Assembly (NCBI GenBank): GCA_030833685.1
Contig: JAURGS010000085.1
Span: 1 to 9,694, forward strand
Reading direction: 5' to 3'
Length of the DNA: 9,694 bases
DNA from: Rhodoferax sp.
GTDB taxonomy: Bacteria > Pseudomonadota > Gammaproteobacteria > Burkholderiales > Burkholderiaceae_C
Positions 1-6,977 of this stretch are shown piece after piece (within the stretch, counting starts at the first letter, position 1; each line of letters starts with the position of its first letter). The translations under genes and the position numbers were made by a program. The notes under the pieces are model-generated. The model saw only the letters and a program-made list of their open reading frames with translations, did not search any database and was not told the origin of the DNA.

Positions 1-800
1 TTGGCCGTATTGATTCTTGCGCTCAGCCGGTGCGCCAGTCGCAGTACCACGTCTTTCTCAAAGGTTCCCGCTGGCCCGATGGCACCGGGATCTTCTCCGC
101 CGTGGCCTGGATCAAGCGCGATCACGATCAGACGATCGGACGCACTGGGCCGGCGCGGCTCGATAAAAGCACCCGGTGTGCCACTGCCAGGGCTAAGGGG
201 CTGATCAGCGGGCGGGCTGGACGCGGTCGCTGATGCGGTTTGTGGTGCATTTAGCTTGTCGCGGATCAGGTCGCCCAGGGGGTCGGTATCCGGCTTTTGG
301 CTGGCCGCTAGCTCACGCAGGCGCTGGGAAATCAGTACTTCAAGCGGATCGGGTGGGCTGGCAGGGTAGAGATCCAACACCAGACGGTGCCGGTAAGCGG
401 CGATCGGTGGCAGCGAAAAAACCTGTGGGCTTACCTCGCGCTTGAGGTCGAGCACCAGGCGAACCACATCTGGACTGAACTGGCCAACGCGCACACGAAG
501 AATATTGGGGTCCTCGGCCCCGACTTTGGCGACCAACTCACGCAGGGCGGCATTCAGGCCAATGCCCGACAGGTCCACCGCCAGACGTGGTGGATCTGTC
601 ACAAAGGATTGTTTGAAGATCAGCGGGGCGTCGGACTCAATCGTGACACGCGAGTAGTCCGGTGCTGGCCAGACGCGCACGGCCAGAATACTGGCGCCAT
701 ACGCAATGTGCTCAGAACCGAGCATCAGCCAACCCAGGCCGGCATGCACCATGGTGCGCCGTTTCACAGCGAAGCCCCACTTGAAACTGCCGCCAGCCAT
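1..800 (-). CDS. amiC: N-acetylmuramoyl-L-alanine amidase, AmiC-like (C-terminus off window)
   Basis: Periplasmic zinc amidase that cuts the bond between muramic acid and the stem peptide during septum splitting. The 266 visible residues show a twin-arginine signal (KRRTM, Arg14-Arg15, then a hydrophobic stretch ending near IAYGA at 32-36). An AMIN septal-targeting domain follows at about 38-143, then a Pro/Ser/Ala-rich linker at about 145-224. Last is the beginning of an Amidase_3 domain with LDPGHGG (His233) and FEKD (Glu248). The 15-residue spacing of these two zinc ligands matches E. coli AmiC; the third ligand lies beyond the edge. The start at 800 is chosen because AAGG stands 6 bases upstream and the twin arginines are kept. 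The ATG at 752 would remove them. The gene overlaps the 3' end of tsaE by 37 bases and is probably co-transcribed with it. Seen directly: the motifs; inferred: Tat export and septal role. Confidence 0.95.
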   Translation of the reverse strand, partial: MAGGSFKWGFAVKRRTMVHAGLGWLMLGSEHIAYGASILAVRVWPAPDYSRVTIESDAPLIFKQSFVTDPPRLAVDLSGIGLNAALRELVAKVGAEDPNILRVRVGQFSPDVVRLVLDLKREVSPQVFSLPPIAAYRHRLVLDLYPASPPDPLEVLISQRLRELAASQKPDTDPLGDLIRDKLNAPQTASATASSPPADQPLSPGSGTPGAFIEPRRPSASDRLIVIALDPGHGGEDPGAIGPAGTFEKDVVLRLAHRLSARINTA

Positions 801-1255
801 GACTGACCTTGTTCGGTGTGGCCTACAAGACGCGCGAGCCGGCTGTCATCGGCCTGTGCAAAAAGGGTAATCTCAAGGTCTGGCTCTGGCAGCAGGTTGC
901 CCACTTTTTCTGGCCACTCGGCCAGTTTCAATCCAGGTCCGGCAAAGATGTCACGCATGCCCGCTTCGTGCCATTCGTTGGGGTCTTCAAAGCGGTAAAA
1001 ATCAAAATGCCAGATGGGCCAGCCCTTAAGGTCGTAAGACTCGAGCAAGGCATAGGTCGGACTTTTGATGCGTCCATGAACGCCACAGGCCCGAAGAAGA
1101 TGGCGCACCAACGTTGTTTTCCCGGCGCCCAAGTCCCCGCGCAGGCTGATAAAGCCGTCGCACGAAGCGACTTGCTCAGCCAACTGCCTGGCAAACAAAG
1201 CGGTGGCGCGCTCATCAGACCAGGTCTCGGTTTTTACAATGGGCCGGTGGAGCAT
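764..1255 (-). CDS. tsaE: tRNA t6A biosynthesis ATPase TsaE
   Basis: P-loop ATPase that works with TsaB and TsaD to attach the threonylcarbamoyl group to A37 of ANN-decoding tRNAs, in the cytoplasm. The 163-residue product has the family's usual small size. It shows a Walker A motif GDLGAGKTT (about residues 40-48, Lys46), then SPTYALLE (65-72), HFDFYR (83-88) and LAEWPEK (around Glu113-Trp114), all typical TsaE motifs. The start at 1255 gives the normal short leader before the P-loop. The frame stays open upstream to an ATG at 1330, but that part would run antisense through queG and matches no family sequence. No clear ribosome binding site precedes 1255. The gene leads amiC and diverges from queG, whose start lies inside it. 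Confidence 0.95.
   Translation of the reverse strand: MLHRPIVKTETWSDERATALFARQLAEQVASCDGFISLRGDLGAGKTTLVRHLLRACGVHGRIKSPTYALLESYDLKGWPIWHFDFYRFEDPNEWHEAGMRDIFAGPGLKLAEWPEKVGNLLPEPDLEITLFAQADDSRLARLVGHTEQGQSWLAAVSSGASL
807..810 (-). promoter_or_regulatory. Ribosome binding site deciding the amiC start
   Basis: On the minus strand AAGG lies 6 bases before the ATG at 800, inside the tsaE coding sequence. It supports the longer amiC start, which retains the twin-arginine signal. Its position within tsaE fits translational coupling of the two genes. Confidence 0.6.
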
Positions 1256-2434
1256 CTCAATTCGATCGATGACGGGCAACAATGGGTGGGCCGCATTCAG
1301 CAATGGGCCCGCGCATTGGGATTCTCGCAAATTGGTGTGGCCGACATTGATCTGTCTCAGGCAGAGCCCGGGCTGAGCGCTTGGTTAGCGCAGGGCTTTC
1401 ACGGCCAAATGCACTACATGGCTGCCCATGGCCTCAAACGGGCCCGGCCCGCTGAATTGGTGGCGGGTACGGTCAGTGTTATTACCGCGCGAATGGATTA
1501 TTTGCCTGAGACGGTCCAAGCCGATCCGCAAGAAGAATGGCAAAGCATTCATTGGCGGGAGTTGGAAGTTGCAGGGCAGGGGTATGTGTCTGTGTACGCC
1601 CGCGGCAGAGATTACCACCGGGTGCTGCGCGCAAGACTTCAACAATTGGCTGAGCGCATGACGCTTGAGATGGGGCCCATGGGTTTTCGGGTTTTTACGG
1701 ATTCGGCGCCGGTGCTTGAAGCGGAATTGGCGAGCCGCAGCGGCCTGGGATGGCGTGGCAAACACACGCTGCTACTGGACCGGCAGGCGGGTTCCATGTT
1801 TTTTTTGGGTGAAATCTACATTGACCGTATCCTGCCTCGAAGCGAGCCTACTCAGGCCCATTGCGGCTCATGTGAAGCCTGCTTGGCGGTTTGTCCGACG
1901 CAGGCGATTATTGCGCCGTACCGGCTCGATGCCCGGCGTTGCCTGTCCTACCTGAGCATCGAACACCAAGGGGCCATTCCCTTGGAATTTCGTCGGGCTA
2001 TGGGTAACCGGATTTATGGTTGTGACGATTGCCAACTGGTCTGCCCATGGAATAAATACGCCCAGCGCACCAGCGTGCCCGATTTTGCTAGACGGTCGAT
2101 TTGGCAATCCCCTGAGCTCTGTGACCTGTTTGCCTGGAGCGAGGCACAGTTTCTGGACTACACGCAGGGCAGCGCCATTCGTCGCATCGGGTATGAACGC
2201 TGGCAGCGCAATCTTGCGGTGGCGTTGGGAAATGCGCTGCAAGACAACCAGCAACATGCGCAAGATGACGTCAGCGCCCGTGCGCGCAAGCAGGCCAATC
2301 GTGGTCGGTATCGCACGGCGCTACACGATGGAATTGGAAAGGTCAGTGCCATGGTGGACGAACATATTGGCTGGGCTTTAGCGTGTGATAATGAATTAAC
2401 GGGCTGGTTTGTGGGCCGTCCTTTGAGCCCTTAG
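1247..2434 (+). CDS. queG: Epoxyqueuosine reductase QueG
   Basis: Cobalamin-dependent iron-sulphur enzyme that reduces epoxyqueuosine to queuosine at the tRNA wobble position (G34 of Tyr, His, Asn and Asp tRNAs), the last step of the pathway. With GTG 1247 as start it has 395 residues (E. coli about 379). The N-terminal DUF1730 region includes LGFSQIGVADIDL and HGLKRARPAEL. FTDSAPVLE carries the expected catalytic Asp152. Two [4Fe-4S] motifs follow: Cys206, 209, 212 and 216 before Pro, and Cys232 with Cys259, 262 and 266 in CDDCQLVCPW. The C-terminal part has SAIRRIGYERWQRNLAVALGN and a DEHIGWALA helix, as in E. coli. The start is uncertain: 1247 overlaps tsaE, and GTG 1286 is an alternative; neither has a strong ribosome site. 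The frame stays open back to 809, but that stretch is antisense to tsaE. It probably heads a unit with the downstream two-component genes. Confidence 0.96.
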   Translation: MEHLNSIDDGQQWVGRIQQWARALGFSQIGVADIDLSQAEPGLSAWLAQGFHGQMHYMAAHGLKRARPAELVAGTVSVITARMDYLPETVQADPQEEWQSIHWRELEVAGQGYVSVYARGRDYHRVLRARLQQLAERMTLEMGPMGFRVFTDSAPVLEAELASRSGLGWRGKHTLLLDRQAGSMFFLGEIYIDRILPRSEPTQAHCGSCEACLAVCPTQAIIAPYRLDARRCLSYLSIEHQGAIPLEFRRAMGNRIYGCDDCQLVCPWNKYAQRTSVPDFARRSIWQSPELCDLFAWSEAQFLDYTQGSAIRRIGYERWQRNLAVALGNALQDNQQHAQDDVSARARKQANRGRYRTALHDGIGKVSAMVDEHIGWALACDNELTGWFVGRPLSP

Positions 2435-2443
2435 CCAGCCACT

Positions 2444-2450
2444 AGGAAGA
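2444..2450 (+). promoter_or_regulatory. Ribosome binding site of the response regulator
   Basis: AGGAAGA lies 8 bases before GTG 2459 and decides the non-ATG start of the response regulator. It sits in the 24-base gap after the queG stop. Confidence 0.75.
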
Positions 2451-2458
2451 ACCCTTTC

Positions 2459-2821
2459 GTGAAAACCATACTTGTAGTTGACGACCAATCCGACATTCGC
2501 CGCCTGCTGCGAATCGCCTTGATGAGAGACTTCAATATTGTCGAGGCCGAAGACGCCGAGCAGGCGCTGGCGGCGATTGCCACCAGTGCGCCTGACTTGA
2601 TTCTTCTGGATGTGATGATGCCAGGCGATCTCGACGGCCTGGATGTGCTCAAGCGGCTCAAAGCGGACGCGCAACTCAAGCATATTCCCGTGGCGATGGT
2701 GACCGCGCGCGGGCAATTGTCTGACACCCAGGACGCTACCCTGCTTGGTGCCGATGCGTACTTCGTCAAGCCATTCAGCCCGATCCAGGTGTCGGCCTGG
2801 GTGCGTGAGCGCCTGGGCTAA
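2459..2821 (+). CDS. Single-domain (CheY-like) response regulator
   Basis: A 120-residue receiver domain with no DNA-binding or enzymatic output domain. It begins MKTILVVDDQSD, with the acidic pair Asp8-Asp9. The phosphoacceptor is Asp51 in LILLDVMMPG, the switch Thr is Thr82 in MVTAR, and Lys104 lies in YFVKPF, so the full phosphotransfer set is present. It starts with GTG, supported by a good ribosome site. It lies 24 bases after queG and 63 bases before a large histidine kinase. That places it as the kinase's probable partner, acting through protein contact or a phosphorelay rather than as a transcription factor. The partner and output are inference; the receiver fold is clear. Confidence 0.93.
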   Translation: MKTILVVDDQSDIRRLLRIALMRDFNIVEAEDAEQALAAIATSAPDLILLDVMMPGDLDGLDVLKRLKADAQLKHIPVAMVTARGQLSDTQDATLLGADAYFVKPFSPIQVSAWVRERLG

Positions 2822-2829
2822 TTGCCATT

Positions 2830-2860
2830 GCCGGCGCCGTGCTGATGCCAGGCCCGGCGC
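2830..2860 (+). other. GC-rich inverted repeat between regulator and kinase
   Basis: GCCGGCGCC at 2830-2838 can pair with GGCCCGGC at 2851-2858, giving eight G-C pairs with one bulged C. An alternative is a perfect 6-bp stem, 2834-2839 with 2855-2860. There is no run of T after it, so it does not look like a complete terminator. It could reduce read-through or set the regulator-to-kinase ratio, or it may be chance in GC-rich DNA. Confidence 0.3.
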
Positions 2861-2884
2861 TCGGATACCCGTGTTGAGCAACTG

Positions 2885-4978
2885 ATGCCGATGGCTGAGC
2901 CAGCGCGTGCCTCACATCCTGGCCTGGCCGAGCTGGGGCAATACCGACAGGCCTTATGGGTAGTCTGGGCGTCGGCCTTGTTGTTGATTGGCTTGATCGC
3001 AGGCTACGCTTACCAACAGACGGTGCAAGCCCGCGAGCGTGAAATTGAATCGGCCAATCAAGACTTGGCCAACCTCACTCGCCTTGGCCAGGAGCATGCC
3101 GAGCGCGTGCTGCGCAGCGCTGACCAGGTGATTCGCTTTGTGCAAGATGCTTACCTGCGCCAGGGTAAATCGCTTGACCTTCAGGCGCTGACCCGTCGTG
3201 GGGTAATTGATGCACAGATCTTTAATCAGGTTGGCATCATTGACGCCAAGGGCATTTACATCCTGGCCAATAGGCCCATCGAGGAGCGCATCGATTTATC
3301 TGACCGCGAGCACTTTCGGGTGCATCTGGCGGGCGGTGAGGACCAGCTGTGGGTCTCCAAGCCGGTGGTGGGTCGCGCGACGCAGCGCTGGTCGATTCAG
3401 CTGACACGGCGCATCATGCGTGAGGACGGAACATTCGCAGGGGTGGTGGTGGTGTCGGTGGATCCGGGCTATTTCACCCGCTTTTACGGGGATCTGAATC
3501 TTGGCAACCAAGGCGAAATGAGTTTGGTTGGCCTGGACGGTGTGGTGCGTGCACGGCGCGTCGGCACCCGTGAAGAATTCGGCGTCACAGCGCCGGACGC
3601 ACCACTGATTCGCCTGGTTTCCGGTGGGCAAACTCGCGGTGGTTATCGGCATCTGGCTGGGTTTGATGGTGTTGATCGCTTTTATCAATTTCAAAAATTG
3701 AGCGACCAGAATTTGGTTTTGGTCTCGGGTATGGCGACCAGTGAGGTGTTGGGGCGTCATCGCGCCGTACGCGCTGCAATTTGGGAGCAGGCCACCATGA
3801 TGGTTGCGCTCACACTTTTACTGGCTGCTGCATTGGTGCGCTATTTCGTGAAGCTTCGTGCCGCGATGGTATCCACCATGCAGGCCCAGCACCTGCTCCA
3901 AGAGCGCACGGAACAACTCGATGCCATTTTTTCCCTCAGCCCAGACGGCTTTGTCTCATTTGACAAACGAAAACGCGTATTGCACGTGAACGCGGCGTTT
4001 CAACAGCTCACTGGCTCAGAAAACCTCTCATTGCAAGGGCTCGATGAGCGGGACTTTTCCTCTTGGCTGTCGCTGCGCTGTATCCCCAGCCGGCGTTTTG
4101 CGGGAATCGGTGCTTTGCAGGCTGAAGCGCGCAGTGCTGTTGATCAGCCGTCTGCGGCACTCGCAAGTAAGCATCTGATCGAAATTGATGAGCCGGTTCG
4201 CCGGGTTTTGCAGGTAGCCTTGCGGGAGCAGTCGGGGTCGGCGGTATCGCAACTTTTGCACCTGCGTGACGTCACCACCGAAACCAGGGTTGACGCGGCC
4301 AAAAGTGAATTCATGGCAGTTGCCGCACACGAGCTGCGCGCGCCGATGACCAGCATTCTGGGTTATTCAGAGATTTTGTTGTCCACCGATATTGACCCGG
4401 GCACACAGCGTGAACTTCTGACGACGGTGCTCAAACAGTCGCGCGTGATGGTGCACATTTTGGACGAGCTTCTGGATCTGGCTCGCATTGAGGCGGGAAA
4501 AGGCCCCGAGTTGCAGATCAGACCCACCTCAGTCTGGGACCTGATCAAAGACACGCTCGACGGCTTTACGGTGCCTGCAGGCCGCGCGGCGCCCGTTGTG
4601 GACATGGCCGACAAAACACTTTTTGTAAGAGCCGACGCGCGCAAGATCCAACAGGCCCTCAACAACCTCCTGAGCAACGCCTATAAGTACTCTTTGGCAC
4701 CGACGCCAGTCCTGCTACGGGTCGGCATGACGGTTGATGTGCAGGGGCGCCCCATGGTGTCGATTGCCGTGCGTGACCAAGGCATCGGCATGTCCGCAGA
4801 GCAAACCAAACGGGTATTCGAGCGTTTTTACCGGGCTGACACCACTGGCCGCTATGCAGGCAGCGGTCTGGGCATGAGCATCGTCAAGGAGATCATTGAC
4901 CTGCACCGTGGTGAGGTTCGCATCGACAGCGAGCCTGGCCATGGCAGTCAGATTGCCTTGTGCCTGCCTGCCGATTGA
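2885..4978 (+). CDS. Membrane sensor histidine kinase with periplasmic Cache-like and PAS domains
   Basis: A 697-residue inner-membrane hybrid of sensor and kinase. Membrane segments lie at about 24-43 and 303-322 and enclose a periplasmic region of about 260 residues. That region has the DREHFR (140-145), WVSKPVVGR and WSIQLTRR pattern of Cache/PDC-type sensors common in betaproteobacteria. A cytoplasmic PAS domain spans about 340-463 (SLSPDGF at its start, LRDVT at its end). The HisKA domain follows with His482 in AAHELRAP. The ATPase domain has the N box NNLLSNAYKYS (593-603), DQGIGM (Asp631), FERFYR and GSGLGMSI (659-666). All catalytic motifs are intact. ATG 2885 is followed by an in-frame ATG at 2891; only a weak TGAG lies upstream. 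The likely partner is the receiver protein just before it. The ligand cannot be read from the sequence. Confidence 0.95.
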   Translation: MPMAEPARASHPGLAELGQYRQALWVVWASALLLIGLIAGYAYQQTVQAREREIESANQDLANLTRLGQEHAERVLRSADQVIRFVQDAYLRQGKSLDLQALTRRGVIDAQIFNQVGIIDAKGIYILANRPIEERIDLSDREHFRVHLAGGEDQLWVSKPVVGRATQRWSIQLTRRIMREDGTFAGVVVVSVDPGYFTRFYGDLNLGNQGEMSLVGLDGVVRARRVGTREEFGVTAPDAPLIRLVSGGQTRGGYRHLAGFDGVDRFYQFQKLSDQNLVLVSGMATSEVLGRHRAVRAAIWEQATMMVALTLLLAAALVRYFVKLRAAMVSTMQAQHLLQERTEQLDAIFSLSPDGFVSFDKRKRVLHVNAAFQQLTGSENLSLQGLDERDFSSWLSLRCIPSRRFAGIGALQAEARSAVDQPSAALASKHLIEIDEPVRRVLQVALREQSGSAVSQLLHLRDVTTETRVDAAKSEFMAVAAHELRAPMTSILGYSEILLSTDIDPGTQRELLTTVLKQSRVMVHILDELLDLARIEAGKGPELQIRPTSVWDLIKDTLDGFTVPAGRAAPVVDMADKTLFVRADARKIQQALNNLLSNAYKYSLAPTPVLLRVGMTVDVQGRPMVSIAVRDQGIGMSAEQTKRVFERFYRADTTGRYAGSGLGMSIVKEIIDLHRGEVRIDSEPGHGSQIALCLPAD

Positions 4979-5007
4979 TCGCTACAGAGCAGCGCTTTGG
5001 CGCGGGG

Positions 5008-5928
5008 TTAATGCCCCAGCAGAGGTAGCAACACCCCAATGGCAAACGGCAGGCTGACGATGCCCAGCATGGTCGATAAAGTCACCAAGCCCGCAACGTA
5101 AGAACCGTTGTAGCCCATTCGAACCGCTAACACGTAGCAGCTCGATGCCGTGGGAACAGCCGAGAAGGCCAACAGCATCGTCGCCTGCGCCTGCGGCAGC
5201 TTGAACACCCAAGCCAGGGCCAGGCCCCAAATCGGTAACAGCACATGGCGAATGCTCAGAACGCCAGCCGACAAGGCGCGTGATTTCGTCAAGGCGCTGA
5301 ATTGCAAACCGGCGCCTGCGGCCATCAAGCCCAATGACAGAGCGGCAGAGCCAATGCGGCTGACAGTGGGATCCAAAAAATCCGGAATCGACAGACCGGC
5401 GATTTTGGCCAACAGGCCCGAGGCGGTGCCAATAATCAGCGGGTTGCGCAACAGTTCTCGCCCAAAGCCCCGGTTACCGTGTTTGGCCATCGGCCAGACT
5501 GCACCCACGTTCATGAGTGGCACCGTGATGCCGATGAGCAAGGCAATAGCTGCCAAGCCCTCTGCGCCAGCCAGCTTGGTGGCTAGCGCCAGCGCAATGT
5601 AGGAGTTGAAGCGGAACGCAACTTGGGCGCCGGCTGCATGTTCGCGCGCTTGGATATGGGTACGCAGCCCCGGCAGATGGGGCAGGGCGTAGGCCATGGC
5701 GATACCGCCAAGCCCGAGGGCCCAGCCCGCCAAAACCAAGCCGCCCATGCTGCTGATCTCCAGCGGGCTTTTCAAAATAGAGTGAAACAGCAGAACCGGA
5801 AAGAAAAAGAAGTAAACCAGGGTTTCTACCTGGCTCCAGATCGTGCGGTTCAGTGATGTGAACCGGCACACCAGGTAACCGGTGAGAATCAGAGAAAAAT
5901 CTGGAAAGAGGAGTTCGGCGAAGTTCAT
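5008..5928 (-). CDS. AEC-family (auxin efflux carrier-like) permease
   Basis: A 306-residue, highly hydrophobic inner-membrane protein, about the usual length for bacterial AEC-family (Mem_trans) carriers. It has roughly ten predicted membrane segments in two halves. Recognisable features are FFFFPVLLFHSI in an early helix, FRFNSYIALALA in the middle and a late AVPTASSCYVLAVRMG segment, which fits the PTA-SS-YVLA signature of this family. Family members export or exchange small organic anions such as malate or malonate, but the substrate here cannot be assigned. It converges on the histidine kinase (29 bases apart) and diverges from xerD with a 92-base shared upstream region. No good ribosome site is visible before ATG 5928. 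Confidence 0.9.
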   Translation of the reverse strand: MNFAELLFPDFSLILTGYLVCRFTSLNRTIWSQVETLVYFFFFPVLLFHSILKSPLEISSMGGLVLAGWALGLGGIAMAYALPHLPGLRTHIQAREHAAGAQVAFRFNSYIALALATKLAGAEGLAAIALLIGITVPLMNVGAVWPMAKHGNRGFGRELLRNPLIIGTASGLLAKIAGLSIPDFLDPTVSRIGSAALSLGLMAAGAGLQFSALTKSRALSAGVLSIRHVLLPIWGLALAWVFKLPQAQATMLLAFSAVPTASSCYVLAVRMGYNGSYVAGLVTLSTMLGIVSLPFAIGVLLPLLGH

Positions 5929-5943
5929 GCAGTCGGGTGCGCG

Positions 5944-5964
5944 AAGGCCCGGGGCCTTGAAGGC
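5944..5964. promoter_or_regulatory. Overlapping inverted repeats between permease and xerD
   Basis: AAGGCCC (5944-5950), one G, then GGGCCTT (5952-5958) forms a perfect 7-1-7 dyad. The CCTT arm also forms a second perfect dyad, GCCTT-G-AAGGC, at 5954-5964. It lies 16 bases from the permease start and 56 bases from xerD, in their shared upstream region. It could be a protein-binding site; this is inference from position and symmetry only. Confidence 0.35.
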
Positions 5965-5992
5965 ACCACAGTGAGCGCCGTTGCGGGGTCGC

Positions 5993-5998
5993 TATTAT
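5993..5998 (+). promoter_or_regulatory. Possible -10 box upstream of xerD
   Basis: TATTAT is an AT-rich hexamer in a GC-rich gap, 22 bases before the xerD ATG. No acceptable -35 element stands about 17 bases upstream of it, so it is only a weak candidate. The rest of the 92-base gap holds the dyads and no other clear signal. Confidence 0.25.
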
Positions 5999-6020
5999 CG
6001 ATGCAAGCCCTCCAACACTT

Positions 6021-6968
6021 ATGGCTGCTAGCACACGTCCCCCAGCAAAAGCGCGTCCCGGCGAGGCGCCCGCCTTGGTTGACCAGTTTATTGACGCTTT
6101 GTGGCTGCAAGATGGACTCTCGGCCAACACCCTGGCCGCTTATCGCAGGGACCTGAGCCTGTTTTTCGTATGGCTGAGTAGCCGCAGTAGCCTCCAGTCG
6201 GTGTTGACCGATGTGAGCGACCAGGACATCAATGCCTACATGGCCGATCAGCACGCCCAGACAAAGGCCAGCACAGCCAACAGGCGTTTGACCGTCTTCA
6301 AGCGGTTCTTTCGCTGGGCATTGCGAGAGCGCCTGATCGAGGTTGACCCCACGATCAAACTGCGTTCAGCCAAGCAAGGGCTGCGTTTGCCCAAGTCGCT
6401 GACAGAGACCCAGGTCGAGGCGCTGTTGGCCGCGCCCAATACCCAGACCCCTTTGGGTCTGCGCGACAAGACCATGCTCGAGCTGATTTATGCCAGTGGC
6501 CTGCGTGTGAGTGAATTGGTGGGACTCAAGGTCTTTAACCTGGGCTTGAACGAGGGCGTGCTGCGTGTGCTCGGTAAAGGTAACAAGGAGCGCCTGGTTC
6601 CTTACGGCGAAGTGGCGGGTCTTTGGCTTGAGCGTTATATGAAGGGCGCGCGCGCCCAACTTCTGATCGGTCGTGCTAACGACGCACTTTTTGTTACCAG
6701 CCGCGGGAGTCGCTCGGGTGGTGCGATGAGCCGGGTTATGTTTTGGAGCCTGGTGAAAAAGTATGCTCGAATCGCAGGCATCACGCAGGCGCTTTCTCCC
6801 CACACCCTGCGCCACGCCTTTGCCACGCACCTTTTGAATCATGGTGCGGACCTGCGATCGGTGCAACTGCTGCTCGGTCATGCCGACATCTCCACCACCA
6901 CAATCTATACCCACGTTGCGCGCGAGCGACTCAAGCAGCTGCATGCTCAGCATCATCCGCGCGGTTGA
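6021..6968 (+). CDS. xerD: Site-specific tyrosine recombinase XerD
   Basis: Cytoplasmic recombinase that, with XerC, resolves chromosome dimers at dif under FtsK control. The 315-residue product (E. coli XerD 298) has an N-terminal SAM-like core-binding domain, about 18-115, including DGLSANTLAAYRRDL. The catalytic domain has the complete active site: Arg162 (SGLRVSEL), Lys186 (GKGNKER), His261 and Arg264 (HTLRHAFATHLL), His287 (LLGHADISTT) and nucleophile Tyr296 (IYTHV). XerD is preferred over XerC on overall resemblance, but these two are close and XerC is the main alternative. ATG 6021 has no strong ribosome site. Its stop is 9 bases from the end of the convergent DUF455 gene. It is a complete chromosomal Xer with no surrounding integron or phage genes. 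Confidence 0.93.
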   Translation: MAASTRPPAKARPGEAPALVDQFIDALWLQDGLSANTLAAYRRDLSLFFVWLSSRSSLQSVLTDVSDQDINAYMADQHAQTKASTANRRLTVFKRFFRWALRERLIEVDPTIKLRSAKQGLRLPKSLTETQVEALLAAPNTQTPLGLRDKTMLELIYASGLRVSELVGLKVFNLGLNEGVLRVLGKGNKERLVPYGEVAGLWLERYMKGARAQLLIGRANDALFVTSRGSRSGGAMSRVMFWSLVKKYARIAGITQALSPHTLRHAFATHLLNHGADLRSVQLLLGHADISTTTIYTHVARERLKQLHAQHHPRG

Positions 6969-6977
6969 GCGTGTGGC

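Noticed and set aside
233..806. Plus-strand reading frames in the first 800 bases
   Set aside because: They are shadows of amiC on the minus strand and show no recognisable protein features.
809..1246. An N-terminal extension of QueG of about 146 residues
   Set aside because: It is the reverse complement of tsaE, whose motifs are clear, and known QueG proteins begin near the position matching 1247.
4992..5017. Terminator hairpins between the kinase and the permease
   Set aside because: Only 4-bp stems (GCGC/GCGC and GGGG/CCCC) with no T-run; too weak to call.
6644..6657. A perfect 14-base palindrome of alternating G and C (GGGCGCGCGCGCCC)
   Set aside because: It lies inside xerD and simply encodes Lys-Gly-Ala-Arg-Ala codons; no sign of a separate role.
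6021..6968. Phage or integron integrase marking a mobile element
   Set aside because: Sequence and length fit chromosomal XerD; no att-like direct repeats or phage genes nearby.
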